A DNA stretch of 64,000 nucleotides from Pseudoglutamicibacter albus (lineage in GTDB: Bacteria; Actinomycetota; Actinomycetes; Actinomycetales; Micrococcaceae), in NCBI RefSeq assembly GCF_022346425.1, contig NZ_JAKRCW010000009.1, positions 1-64,000 on the forward strand. Direction: 5' to 3'. Under the pieces are notes generated by a model that saw only the letters and a list, made by a program, of their open reading frames with translations, was not told where the DNA came from and made no database searches. Shown here piece after piece: positions 57,299-64,000 of this stretch. A program made the translations under genes and the position numbers. The stretch's first letter is position 1. Every line of letters starts with the position of its first letter.

Positions 57299-57459
57299 GT
57301 TTCGATGCTATCGCTGTTCACGCACGCTTTGCTCGCGCGCCATCGCATCCGAGGCTCGCGGTCGCTAAGCAAGCTGGCCCCTGCTGAATGCCTGTGAATA
57401 CCGCCACGCATACAGGTTTCATTTACCTGCCGCTAACCTTCGCTGGTTTAATGCGGAAC

Positions 57460-58353
57460 ATGAACCAGTTCAAAGTCCGCAAAGCTGTCTTCCCTGTGGC
57501 AGGCCTTGGAACCCGTTTCCTCCCGGCTACGAAAGCGATGCCTAAAGAGATGCTGCCGGTTGTTGACCGGCCAGCTATCCAGTACGTCGTTGAAGAGGCA
57601 GTGAACGCGGGGCTCGATGATCTCCTCATGATTACTGGGGCGCCTAAGCGTTCGCTTGAGGATCATTTCGATGCCTCCCCTTACCTCGAAAATCAGTTGC
57701 AGCTAGCGGGTAAGAAGAAGCTCCTTAAAGCTGTCCAGCAGGCTGCTGAGCTCGGCGATGTTCACTACATCCGCCAGGGTGAGCCTAAAGGCCTCGGTCA
57801 CGCGGTTGGCCGGGCTGCTCTGCATGTGGGTGATGAGCCGTTCGCGGTATTGCTCGGTGATGACCTCATTGAGGAGTCCTCTACCCTGCTGCGTGACATG
57901 ATCACTGTGCAGTCACGCGTTGGCGGGTCCGTGATCGCGCTCATGGAGGTAGATCCGGAAGATATTTCCTCCTACGGGTGCGCTGCCGTCGAGGCAATCC
58001 AGGACGAGGAGTTTGTTCGCGTGACTGACCTCGTGGAGAAACCAGCTGTTGCGGATGCGCCGTCGAACCTCGCGGTCATCGGCCGTTACGTGCTGCACCC
58101 AGCGGTTTTCGATGTGCTTGAACGCACCGCTCCAGGCCGTGGCGGTGAAATCCAGCTGACCGATGCCCTGCTTGAACTCGCCGCGATGCCAGCTGAAGAA
58201 GGCGGCGGCGTGACCGCGGTCATCTTCCGTGGCCGCCGCTACGACACCGGCGATAAGCTCTCCTACCTCAAAGCAGTCATCGAGATCGCGTGCCAGCGCG
58301 AGGACCTCGGCCCGGAGCTACGGGAGTGGCTCAACGAATTCACGGCTTCATAG
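57460..58353 (+). CDS. galU: UTP-glucose-1-phosphate uridylyltransferase
   Basis: A 297-residue GalU making UDP-glucose from UTP and glucose-1-phosphate. The nucleotide loop is F-P-V-A-G-L-G-T-R-F-L-P-A-T-K, then P-K-E-M-L-P-V-V-D-R-P-A-I-Q-Y, the sugar-phosphate region E-P-K-G-L-G-H-A, V-E-K-P and Y-D-T-G-D-K. Its product is the substrate of the Ugd encoded 4 kb away. Start ATG at 57460 is likely; one three codons upstream is also in frame. Convergent with glmS. Confidence 0.94.
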   Translation: MNQFKVRKAVFPVAGLGTRFLPATKAMPKEMLPVVDRPAIQYVVEEAVNAGLDDLLMITGAPKRSLEDHFDASPYLENQLQLAGKKKLLKAVQQAAELGDVHYIRQGEPKGLGHAVGRAALHVGDEPFAVLLGDDLIEESSTLLRDMITVQSRVGGSVIALMEVDPEDISSYGCAAVEAIQDEEFVRVTDLVEKPAVADAPSNLAVIGRYVLHPAVFDVLERTAPGRGGEIQLTDALLELAAMPAEEGGGVTAVIFRGRRYDTGDKLSYLKAVIEIACQREDLGPELREWLNEFTAS

Positions 58354-58426
58354 CAGGTCGGCGCCGGGTTCGCTGCGTCGGATGCGTTCAGGTGAGTGCG
58401 TTCAGCTGGGTGCGTGAACTGGGACG

Positions 58427-60301
58427 TTATTCGACGGTCACTGACTTTGCGAGGTTGCGTGGCTGGTCAACGTCCAGGCCCTTGGCGGATGCAAGCTCCA
58501 TCGCGAAGATCTGGAGCGGAACCACCGTCAAGAGTGGGGCGAGCAGGGCCTTGGTCTCTGGGACACGGAAGACCCATTCGGCATAGTTACCTACGGCCTC
58601 GTCGCCTTCCTCAGCGATCACCAGGGTCTGGGCGCCGCGGGCGCGGACCTCCTGGATGTTGGAGACCACTTTCGAATGCATCGAGTGGCGGCCCGATGGG
58701 GACGGCACCACAACGAACACGGGCTGGCCTTCCTCGATCAGCGCGATCGGGCCGTGCTTGAGCTCACCAGCGGCGAATCCTTCGGCGTGGATATAGGCGA
58801 GCTCTTTGAGTTTGAGCGCACCTTCCATCGCTACCGGGTAGCCCACGTGCCGGCCCAAGAACAGTACCGCTTCGGTCTCGGCCATGCTGCGGGCGAGCTC
58901 GCTGATCTGGTCCTTCTGGGCCAGGATCTTCTCGATCTTGTCCGGGATCTCCGCCATATCGGCCAGCAGGTCAGCTACTTCGCCGGAGAACATGTTGCCG
59001 CGTAGCTGCGCCAAGTACAGGCCCAGCAGATAGGTCGCCGCAACCTGGGCGAGGAACGCCTTGGTTGAGGCCACCGCGATCTCCGGGCCGGCGTGGGTGT
59101 AGAGCACCGCATCGGATTCGCGTGGGATCGATGAGCCGTTCGTGTTACAGATCGCGAGCGTACGCGCGCCCTGTTCCTTCGCGTACCGCAACGCCATGAG
59201 GGTGTCCATGGTTTCCCCGGACTGGGAGATCGTCACGATCAACGTGGATGGGGTCACGATCGGGTCGCGGTACCGGAACTCATGGGATAGCTCGACCTCA
59301 ACCGGGATGCGGCACCAGTGTTCGATCGCATATTTAGCGACCTGGCCTGCATAAGCGGAAGTACCGCACGCGAGCACGATGATCTTGTCGATACCCTTGA
59401 GCTCGGCCTCGTCAATACGCAGCTCATCGAGTTTGAGGTGCCCGCGGGCATCCGTACGCCCCAGTAGGGTGTTCGCGACCGCTTCCGGCTGATCGAAAAT
59501 CTCTTTAGCCATGAAGGACTCAAAGCCGTCCTTCGATGCCGAGGCCGCGTCCCAATCGACCGTGAACTCAGTGCCTTCAGCAGGGTTGCCGGAAAAGTCA
59601 GTGATCTCGTGGCTGGTTGGGGTGATCGTGACCACCTGGTCCTGATCCAGCTCAACCGCACGCTTTGTGAAGTCGATGAAGCCCGAGACGTCAGAGCCGA
59701 GGAAGTTCTCACCCTCGCCCAGGCCCACGACCAGTGGCGAGTTACGACGTGCCGCAACCACAACCCCCGGATGTTCAGCGTGGATCGCCAACAGCGTGAA
59801 CGCGCCCTCAAGCCGGGACGCGGTCATCTGCATCGCCTTCGTGAGGTCCCCTCCGGCCTCGTTGCGGTACACGTCCCCCAGCAGGACCGCGGCCACCTCG
59901 GTGTCCGTCTCCGACTTAAAGCTGTAGCCGGCCTCCAGCAGGTGCTTCTTGAGCGCATCGAAGTTCTCGATGATCCCGTTATGGATCAGCGCGAGCGGCC
60001 CCTCATCAGCCACGTGCGGATGTGCGTTGACATCGCTCGGGCCGCCGTGGGTAGCCCAACGGGTGTGGCCGATGCCAGTGCCCGATGCCGGCAGAGGATT
60101 TGCTTCAAGCTCGGCCAACAGGTTGCCCAGCTTGCCAGCTTTCTTCCGGTATTCGACCACATCGCCGGCATCGACTGCGACACCTGCGGAGTCATAGCCC
60201 CGATACTCCAGGCGTTTGAGCCCCTCAAGCACCACATCGAGGGCGTCATGCTTGCCAGTGTTTTCCGGCCCTGGGCCGGCGTATCCGATGATTCCGCACA
60301 T
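58427..60301 (-). CDS. glmS: Glutamine-fructose-6-phosphate aminotransferase
   Basis: A 624-residue GlmS, the first enzyme of UDP-N-acetylglucosamine synthesis. The N-terminal amidotransferase domain starts M-C-G-I-I-G-Y, the Cys being the nucleophile after Met removal, with R-W-A-T-H-G. Two SIS sugar-isomerase domains follow, with T-I-S-Q-S-G-E-T-M-D-T and the terminal L-D-V-D-Q-P-R-N-L-A-K-S-V-T-V-E. Length and motifs are canonical. No glmS riboswitch-like structure was recognised upstream, as expected outside Firmicutes. It works directly before GlmM, encoded 2 kb away. Confidence 0.97.
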   Translation of the reverse strand: MCGIIGYAGPGPENTGKHDALDVVLEGLKRLEYRGYDSAGVAVDAGDVVEYRKKAGKLGNLLAELEANPLPASGTGIGHTRWATHGGPSDVNAHPHVADEGPLALIHNGIIENFDALKKHLLEAGYSFKSETDTEVAAVLLGDVYRNEAGGDLTKAMQMTASRLEGAFTLLAIHAEHPGVVVAARRNSPLVVGLGEGENFLGSDVSGFIDFTKRAVELDQDQVVTITPTSHEITDFSGNPAEGTEFTVDWDAASASKDGFESFMAKEIFDQPEAVANTLLGRTDARGHLKLDELRIDEAELKGIDKIIVLACGTSAYAGQVAKYAIEHWCRIPVEVELSHEFRYRDPIVTPSTLIVTISQSGETMDTLMALRYAKEQGARTLAICNTNGSSIPRESDAVLYTHAGPEIAVASTKAFLAQVAATYLLGLYLAQLRGNMFSGEVADLLADMAEIPDKIEKILAQKDQISELARSMAETEAVLFLGRHVGYPVAMEGALKLKELAYIHAEGFAAGELKHGPIALIEEGQPVFVVVPSPSGRHSMHSKVVSNIQEVRARGAQTLVIAEEGDEAVGNYAEWVFRVPETKALLAPLLTVVPLQIFAMELASAKGLDVDQPRNLAKSVTVE

Positions 60302-60364
60302 GCGAAAAATTTATCACCTCTCCCTCGCCGCTTTTAATCGAACGCCCCTGTTAACAGACCACCG

Positions 60365-60398
60365 TTGCCAACCGAACACCCTTGCCAACCGAACGCCC
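60365..60398. repeat. 17-bp tandem duplication upstream of coaA
   Basis: TTGCCAACCGAACACCC (60365-60381) is followed directly by TTGCCAACCGAACGCCC (60382-60398), with a partial third copy. It lies in the 180-bp divergent gap between glmS and coaA. No regulator for such a site is known to me. Confidence 0.7.
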
Positions 60399-60482
60399 TT
60401 GCCCCACGTGTGCGGTGCCTGCGTGGCCGAACAGCGTGGGTGGCCAGACCGTTTTCAACACGCGCGCGTGAAAGATGACACA

Positions 60483-61520
60483 ATGAAGAGGATGACCACC
60501 GCCGAGGACCTCATTGATGAAGCGTTAGAAGACGCCTCGCTAGAGAACCAGAACACCGCCAGCGCTGTGCACAGCGAGAACGCTGGCGGCCGTTCCCCGT
60601 TCGTAGGCTTGGACCGTGCCACGTGGGCACGCCTGGCTCACACGATGGAGCAACCGTTCAGTACCGAGGACGTCCAGCGCCTCAACGCGCTCGGTGACCG
60701 CCTCGACCAAGACGAGATCCGGGAAGTCTATCTGCCGCTCTCACGTTTGCTTTCCCTCTATGTCGAAGGCGCGGCGGCTACCCATTCGGCGACCAACAGG
60801 TTCCTCGGTGAGCATTTCCGGCGCACCCCGTTCGTGATCGGAGTCGCCGGTTCGGTCGCGGTCGGTAAGTCCACAACATCCCGCGTGCTGCGTGAGTTGC
60901 TGAGCCTCTGGCCAGGCACACCTAAAGTGCAGCTCGTGACCACGGATGGCTTCCTCTACCCCAATGAGGAGCTCATCCGCCGTGGCATCATGGACCGCAA
61001 AGGCTTCCCCGAATCCTATGACCAGCGGGCCCTGATGCGGTTCATCACGGAAGTGAAGTCCGGGGTACCCAACGTCAAAGTCCCTACGTATTCGCACCAC
61101 TTCTATAACATCGTCCCGAACGAATTCACGGTGGTGGACCAACCGGATGTGCTGATCGTTGAGGGCCTCAACGTCCTCGCCCCGCCTCGCTTGCGAGGGG
61201 ACGGGACCGTGGGGCTTGCTCTGAGTGACTTCTTCGACTTCTCTATCTATGTGGACGCGCGCACGCGAGACATCCGCGAGTGGTACATCAAACGCTTCAT
61301 GCGGCTACGCACCAAAGCGTTCAGCCTGCCGGATAACTACTTCCACCGTTACGCCCAACTCAGCGACCAAGAAGCGATCGATACCGCAACCAGCATCTGG
61401 ACGCGAATCAACGAACCGAACCTGACCCAGAACGTGCGCCCAACCCGAGGGCGCGCCCAGCTGGTGCTCACCAAAGACTCAGACCATTCGGTCCATCACA
61501 TGCTGTTGCGGAAAATCTGA
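60483..61520 (+). CDS. coaA: Type I pantothenate kinase
   Basis: A 345-residue prokaryotic type I CoaA, the first step of coenzyme A synthesis. P-loop I-G-V-A-G-S-V-A-V-G-K-S-T-T near residue 122, V-T-T-D-G-F-L-Y-P-N, then S-Y-D and S-H-H-F-Y-N that contact pantothenate, and I-V-E-G-L-N-V-L. A 35-residue acidic N-terminal extension (E-D-L-I-D-E-A-L-E-D-A) is not part of the kinase fold. Start at the ATG at 60483, though an ATG three codons later is possible. CoA is the donor used by AcpS, encoded nearby. Confidence 0.94.
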   Translation: MKRMTTAEDLIDEALEDASLENQNTASAVHSENAGGRSPFVGLDRATWARLAHTMEQPFSTEDVQRLNALGDRLDQDEIREVYLPLSRLLSLYVEGAAATHSATNRFLGEHFRRTPFVIGVAGSVAVGKSTTSRVLRELLSLWPGTPKVQLVTTDGFLYPNEELIRRGIMDRKGFPESYDQRALMRFITEVKSGVPNVKVPTYSHHFYNIVPNEFTVVDQPDVLIVEGLNVLAPPRLRGDGTVGLALSDFFDFSIYVDARTRDIREWYIKRFMRLRTKAFSLPDNYFHRYAQLSDQEAIDTATSIWTRINEPNLTQNVRPTRGRAQLVLTKDSDHSVHHMLLRKI

Positions 61521-61597
61521 GTGAACCTGACGCAGATCACACGCCAACAGTTCGCGGTTACATCCCAAAGCATGCTTCATGCCTTTATACTTTTAGC

Positions 61598-62008
61598 ATG
61601 ATCCAAGGATTCAAAGATTTCATCTCCAAGGGCAACGTCATGGATCTTGCCGTGGCTGTCATCATCGGCGCCGCTTTCGGTAAGGTTATCGACGCCCTCG
61701 TAGGTTCGGTCATCATGCCTGCCATCGCGATGCTGGTCGGCACCCCGAACTTCGATGACTGGCTCGTTTTCGGTTCCGTCAAGATCGGTGTCTTCCTCAC
61801 CGCTGTCGTGAACTTCCTGCTCATCGCTGCAGCTGTCTACTTCTGCATCGTGATGCCAATGAACAAGATGATCGAGCGCCGCAACCGCAAGCTCGGCATC
61901 GAGCCAGAGGACGAGGCAGTCGACCCACAGATTCAGCTGCTCACCGAGATTCGCGACGCCCTCAACGGCACCGCTCGGGGTTCAGCTGGGGACCACGTAG
62001 CCCGCTAA
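61598..62008 (+). CDS. mscL: Large-conductance mechanosensitive channel MscL
   Basis: A 136-residue channel that opens under membrane tension to release solutes during osmotic downshock. It begins M-I-Q-G-F-K-D-F-I-S-K-G-N-V-M-D-L-A-V-A-V-I-I, the amphipathic helix and the pore-lining first membrane helix with G-A-A-F-G-K. The second helix is V-V-N-F-L-L-I-A-A-A-V-Y-F, followed by a charged cytoplasmic bundle. Full length. Followed 36 bp later by the long palindrome that also serves the convergent glmM. Confidence 0.95.
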   Translation: MIQGFKDFISKGNVMDLAVAVIIGAAFGKVIDALVGSVIMPAIAMLVGTPNFDDWLVFGSVKIGVFLTAVVNFLLIAAAVYFCIVMPMNKMIERRNRKLGIEPEDEAVDPQIQLLTEIRDALNGTARGSAGDHVAR

Positions 62009-62044
62009 AACTCACCTTCTGAATAAGATTCACCTTTGACGATG

Positions 62045-62106
62045 TAACGGTTAAACGGTTGGGGCCCGGAACCATATGGTTCCGGGCCCCAACCGTTTAA
62101 CCGTTA
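62045..62106. terminator. 62-bp perfect palindrome, bidirectional terminator
   Basis: Each 31-base arm is an exact reverse complement of the other with no unpaired centre (the axis lies between 62075 and 62076, at ...ACCAT-ATGGT...). It sits between the convergent mscL and glmM stops, 36 and 23 bp away. As RNA it would form a very stable hairpin in either direction; as DNA it could extrude a cruciform. Perfection over 62 bases is unusual. Confidence 0.85.
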
Positions 62107-62129
62107 GCTTCCGACAGCATACTGTCCAT

Positions 62130-63479
62130 CTATCCGAGTGGTAGCGCTGTCTGGACGGTCTGGGCCAGGTGCCGGGCCTCGTCGGTGGCTTGCTCTTCGG
62201 TTGCGGCTTCAACCATGACGCGCACAACAGGTTCGGTACCCGATGGACGCAACAGTACGCGCCCAGTGTCTCCGAGGCGTTCTTCGGCTTCAGCCACGGC
62301 TTTCTGGATCTCGACAGAAGAACCAACGCCAGCCTTGTCCACGCCGCGGACGTTGATTAGGACCTGCGGCAGAACCGTCACGGCATCACCGAGTTCCTTG
62401 AGGGTCTTACCGGTAGCGGCAACCCGTGCGGCCAAGTGCAGGCCGGTCAGCACGCCGTCGCCGGTGGTCGCATACTCCTGCATGATCACGTGACCGGACT
62501 GCTCACCGCCTAGCGAGTAACCGTTCTTACGCATCTCCTCGAGAACGTAACGGTCCCCCACCGAGGTCTCAACAACCTTGATGCCGCGTTCCTTCATCGC
62601 AAGTTTCAACCCGAGGTTGCTCATCACCGTGACAACCAGAGTCTCGTCCTTGAGCTTGCCGGACTCATGCATCGCGATCGCGAGGATCGCCATCTCCTTG
62701 TCCCCGTCGATCACGTTGCCCTCATGGTCAACGGTCAAGCAGCGGTCCGCATCACCATCGTGGGCCACACCCATGTCCGCTCCGTGTTCAACAACAGCCT
62801 TCTGAAGCATCTCCAGGTGCGTTGAGCCGCATCCTTCGTTGATGTTCACCCCGTCCGGGGAAGCGCCGATCACCACAACTTCTGCGCCGGCAGCACGGAA
62901 CGCGTCCGGGGAACAACCGGAAGCGGCGCCGTGGGCGGCATCGATCACAACTTTGACCCCATCCAGACGGTTCGGCAGCGTCTGTAGCAAGTGCATCACG
63001 TAGCGGTCTTCCGCATCAGCAAAACGATACACCCGCCCCACGTCGCCGCCTTGGGGACGCAGAGGCTCCAGCTGCATCCTAGATTCGATCGCGTCCTCTA
63101 GCGCGTCATCGAGTTTCTGCCCGCCGCGAGCGAGGAACTTGATCCCGTTATCCGGGGCGGGGTTGTGGGAAGCGGAAATCATGACGCCGAAGTCTGCTTC
63201 TAGGTCTGCAACCAGGAAGGCCGCTGCGGGGGTTGGGAGTGTGCCGGCGTCATAGACTTCCACGCCGGAGGCGGACAGCCCCGCCTCGATCGCCGCGGAA
63301 ATGAAGGAACCAGAGATGCGAGGGTCTTTAGCGACCACAGCGACCGGTTTCCGGTTCCCTTCAATGTCGTTGAAACCCAAGACGACGGAAGCTGACTGAG
63401 CGAGGCTCATCGCCAGTTCCGGGGTCAAAAGTTTATTAGCTCTGCCGCGCACACCATCGGTGCCGAATAGTCGAGTCAT
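62130..63479 (-). CDS. glmM: Phosphoglucosamine mutase
   Basis: A 449-residue GlmM converting glucosamine-6-phosphate to glucosamine-1-phosphate. It begins [12 protein letters not shown]; the phosphoserine loop is [11 protein letters not shown] near residue 104, the Mg site D-G-D-A-D-R near 245, the sugar loop G-G-E-Q-S-G-H near 330, and the phosphate-binding R-P-S-G-T-E-P near the end. All catalytic residues are present. It receives the GlmS product and leads to UDP-N-acetylglucosamine for peptidoglycan. Confidence 0.97.
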   Translation of the reverse strand: MTRLFGTDGVRGRANKLLTPELAMSLAQSASVVLGFNDIEGNRKPVAVVAKDPRISGSFISAAIEAGLSASGVEVYDAGTLPTPAAAFLVADLEADFGVMISASHNPAPDNGIKFLARGGQKLDDALEDAIESRMQLEPLRPQGGDVGRVYRFADAEDRYVMHLLQTLPNRLDGVKVVIDAAHGAASGCSPDAFRAAGAEVVVIGASPDGVNINEGCGSTHLEMLQKAVVEHGADMGVAHDGDADRCLTVDHEGNVIDGDKEMAILAIAMHESGKLKDETLVVTVMSNLGLKLAMKERGIKVVETSVGDRYVLEEMRKNGYSLGGEQSGHVIMQEYATTGDGVLTGLHLAARVAATGKTLKELGDAVTVLPQVLINVRGVDKAGVGSSVEIQKAVAEAEERLGDTGRVLLRPSGTEPVVRVMVEAATEEQATDEARHLAQTVQTALPLG

Positions 63480-63542
63480 ATATCTATCCTACGAGTCCGG
63501 CGGCGTGCTCTTGACCCCGCCGCATACGAGCACACCGCGAGC

Positions 63543-63560
63543 GATGCTGTTGACAGCATC
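63543..63560 (-). terminator. Hairpin between ppk2 and glmM
   Basis: GATGCTGT-TG-ACAGCATC is a perfect 8-bp inverted repeat, flanked by a weaker outer CGCG/CGCG pairing. It lies downstream of the ppk2 stop on the minus strand and is a plausible terminator, without a T-run. Confidence 0.5.
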
Positions 63561-63612
63561 ACCCGCGGCGTGACAAAGAACTGTCTAGCGGCCCGCTCAC
63601 GCGAGCTACTGA

Positions 63613-64000
63613 TTAGTTATCTGATGCGAAACCGTCGATGAGCGGGAACTCACCCACTGGGCCCTCATCTGCTTCGAATACACGGTCAGCGGAACCCACG
63701 ATCAGCGGATCCGGTTCGTAGACAACCTCAGGGTCCTTACCTGGGTAGTCGACCGTGTTCAGGACGTGACGGATCGCTTCGAGGCGGGCACGCTTCTTGT
63801 CGTTGGACTTCACCACGGTCCACGGGGCGTCTCCGGTGTGGGTGTAGAAGAACATCGCCTGCTTAGCCTCGGTGTAGTCGTCCCACTTATCCAGGGAGGC
63901 CAGGTCCGTTGGCGAGAGCTTCCACTGGCGTACCGGATCGGTGCCGCGGGATGCGAAGCGGTGCAGCTGCTCGGCACGGGAGACCGAGAACCACAGCTTG
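63613..64000 (-). CDS. ppk2: Polyphosphate kinase 2, C-terminal part at window edge
   Basis: The C-terminal 128 residues of a PPK2-family polyphosphate kinase; the gene continues beyond position 64000. The visible part starts K-L-W-F-S-V-S-R-A-E-Q and continues D-P-V-R-Q-W-K-L-S-P-T-D, W-D-D-Y-T-E-A-K and P-W-T-V-V-K-S-N-D-K-K-R-A-R, the PPK2 signature leading to the lid helix and I-R-H-V-L. A C-terminal tail of about 40 residues follows. PPK2 enzymes phosphorylate nucleotides with polyphosphate; the P-loop half lies outside the window, so the subclass is not certain. Confidence 0.88.
   Translation of the reverse strand, partial: KLWFSVSRAEQLHRFASRGTDPVRQWKLSPTDLASLDKWDDYTEAKQAMFFYTHTGDAPWTVVKSNDKKRARLEAIRHVLNTVDYPGKDPEVVYEPDPLIVGSADRVFEADEGPVGEFPLIDGFASDN

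Noticed and set aside
58354-58426. Gap between galU and glmS examined for a terminator or small RNA
   Set aside because: No convincing hairpin or conserved structure was seen by eye.

Overview
The window looks like chromosome of a high-GC Gram-positive actinobacterium of the order Micrococcales, most likely family Micrococcaceae (a Pseudoglutamicibacter/Arthrobacter/Rothia-like organism; genus not certain). Grounds: GuaB3 next to GuaB, an alanine racemase-TsaE fusion, GroES under CIRCE control, an LAxTG-type sorting signal, SufU-type iron-sulfur assembly, and frequent GTG starts. No rRNA, tRNA or CRISPR array was seen.

Positions 1-16,350 are an accessory island downstream of ychF. The intact ychF 3' end is at 16,353. 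Sequences that still encode the last YchF residues (V-[ED]-F-[KR]-F-N-V) recur at about 344, 2,632, 11,400 and 14,944, all in the ychF orientation. They divide the island into cargo blocks: (a) 404-2,598, an AAC(2')-like acetyltransferase with an internal stop and several toxin-antitoxin remnants, in which two antitoxins survive beside truncated toxins and one HigB-HigA-HigA operon looks intact; (b) 3,100-10,803, copper resistance (P1B-3 ATPase CopB, HMA chaperone, CueP, multicopper oxidase, DUF305 protein, CopRS-like two-component system), with the DUF305, CopS, CopR and TlpA-like genes broken; (c) 10,804-11,841, an IS3 transposase scrap, a serine-recombinase relic with in-frame stops, and a displaced ychF 3' fragment; (d) 12,090-14,358, a MerR-MerA-small membrane protein mercury module, with release-factor and flavin-oxidoreductase scraps around it; (e) 15,162-16,352, a TIGR02391/Ymh-like gene and a VOC-family gene. 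I read this as repeated site-specific integration at the ychF 3' end followed by decay.

Positions 16,353-64,000 are ordinary core chromosome with intact genes: ychF; a large wall-anchored lamin-tail/metallophosphoesterase protein; rmuC; ispH; xseAB; an AlaA-like aminotransferase; 5-formyl-THF cyclo-ligase; a SAF-domain protein; a large helicase-like protein with degenerate ATPase motifs; guaA; DUF3817 and SURF1-like membrane proteins; guaB3-guaB; groEL-groES with two CIRCE operators; a THUMP-like methyltransferase; and a YbdK-type ligase. The cluster glmM - glmS - acpS - nnr - alr/tsaE - tsaB - rimI - tsaD runs on the minus strand, with plus-strand genes (ugd, sufS-sufU, galU, coaA, mscL) set between its members. 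A partial ppk2 lies at the right edge.

Functional links: guaA, guaB and guaB3 belong to guanine nucleotide synthesis. TsaB, TsaD, TsaE and RimI form the t6A tRNA-modification and ribosomal acetylation block. GlmS, GlmM, GalU, Alr and Ugd feed cell-envelope precursors. The copper genes form a sense-chaperone-efflux-oxidise set under CsoR-type and CopR-type sites. Perfect or near-perfect hairpins, several sharing GGTGG/CCACC ends, separate many of the core transcription units.
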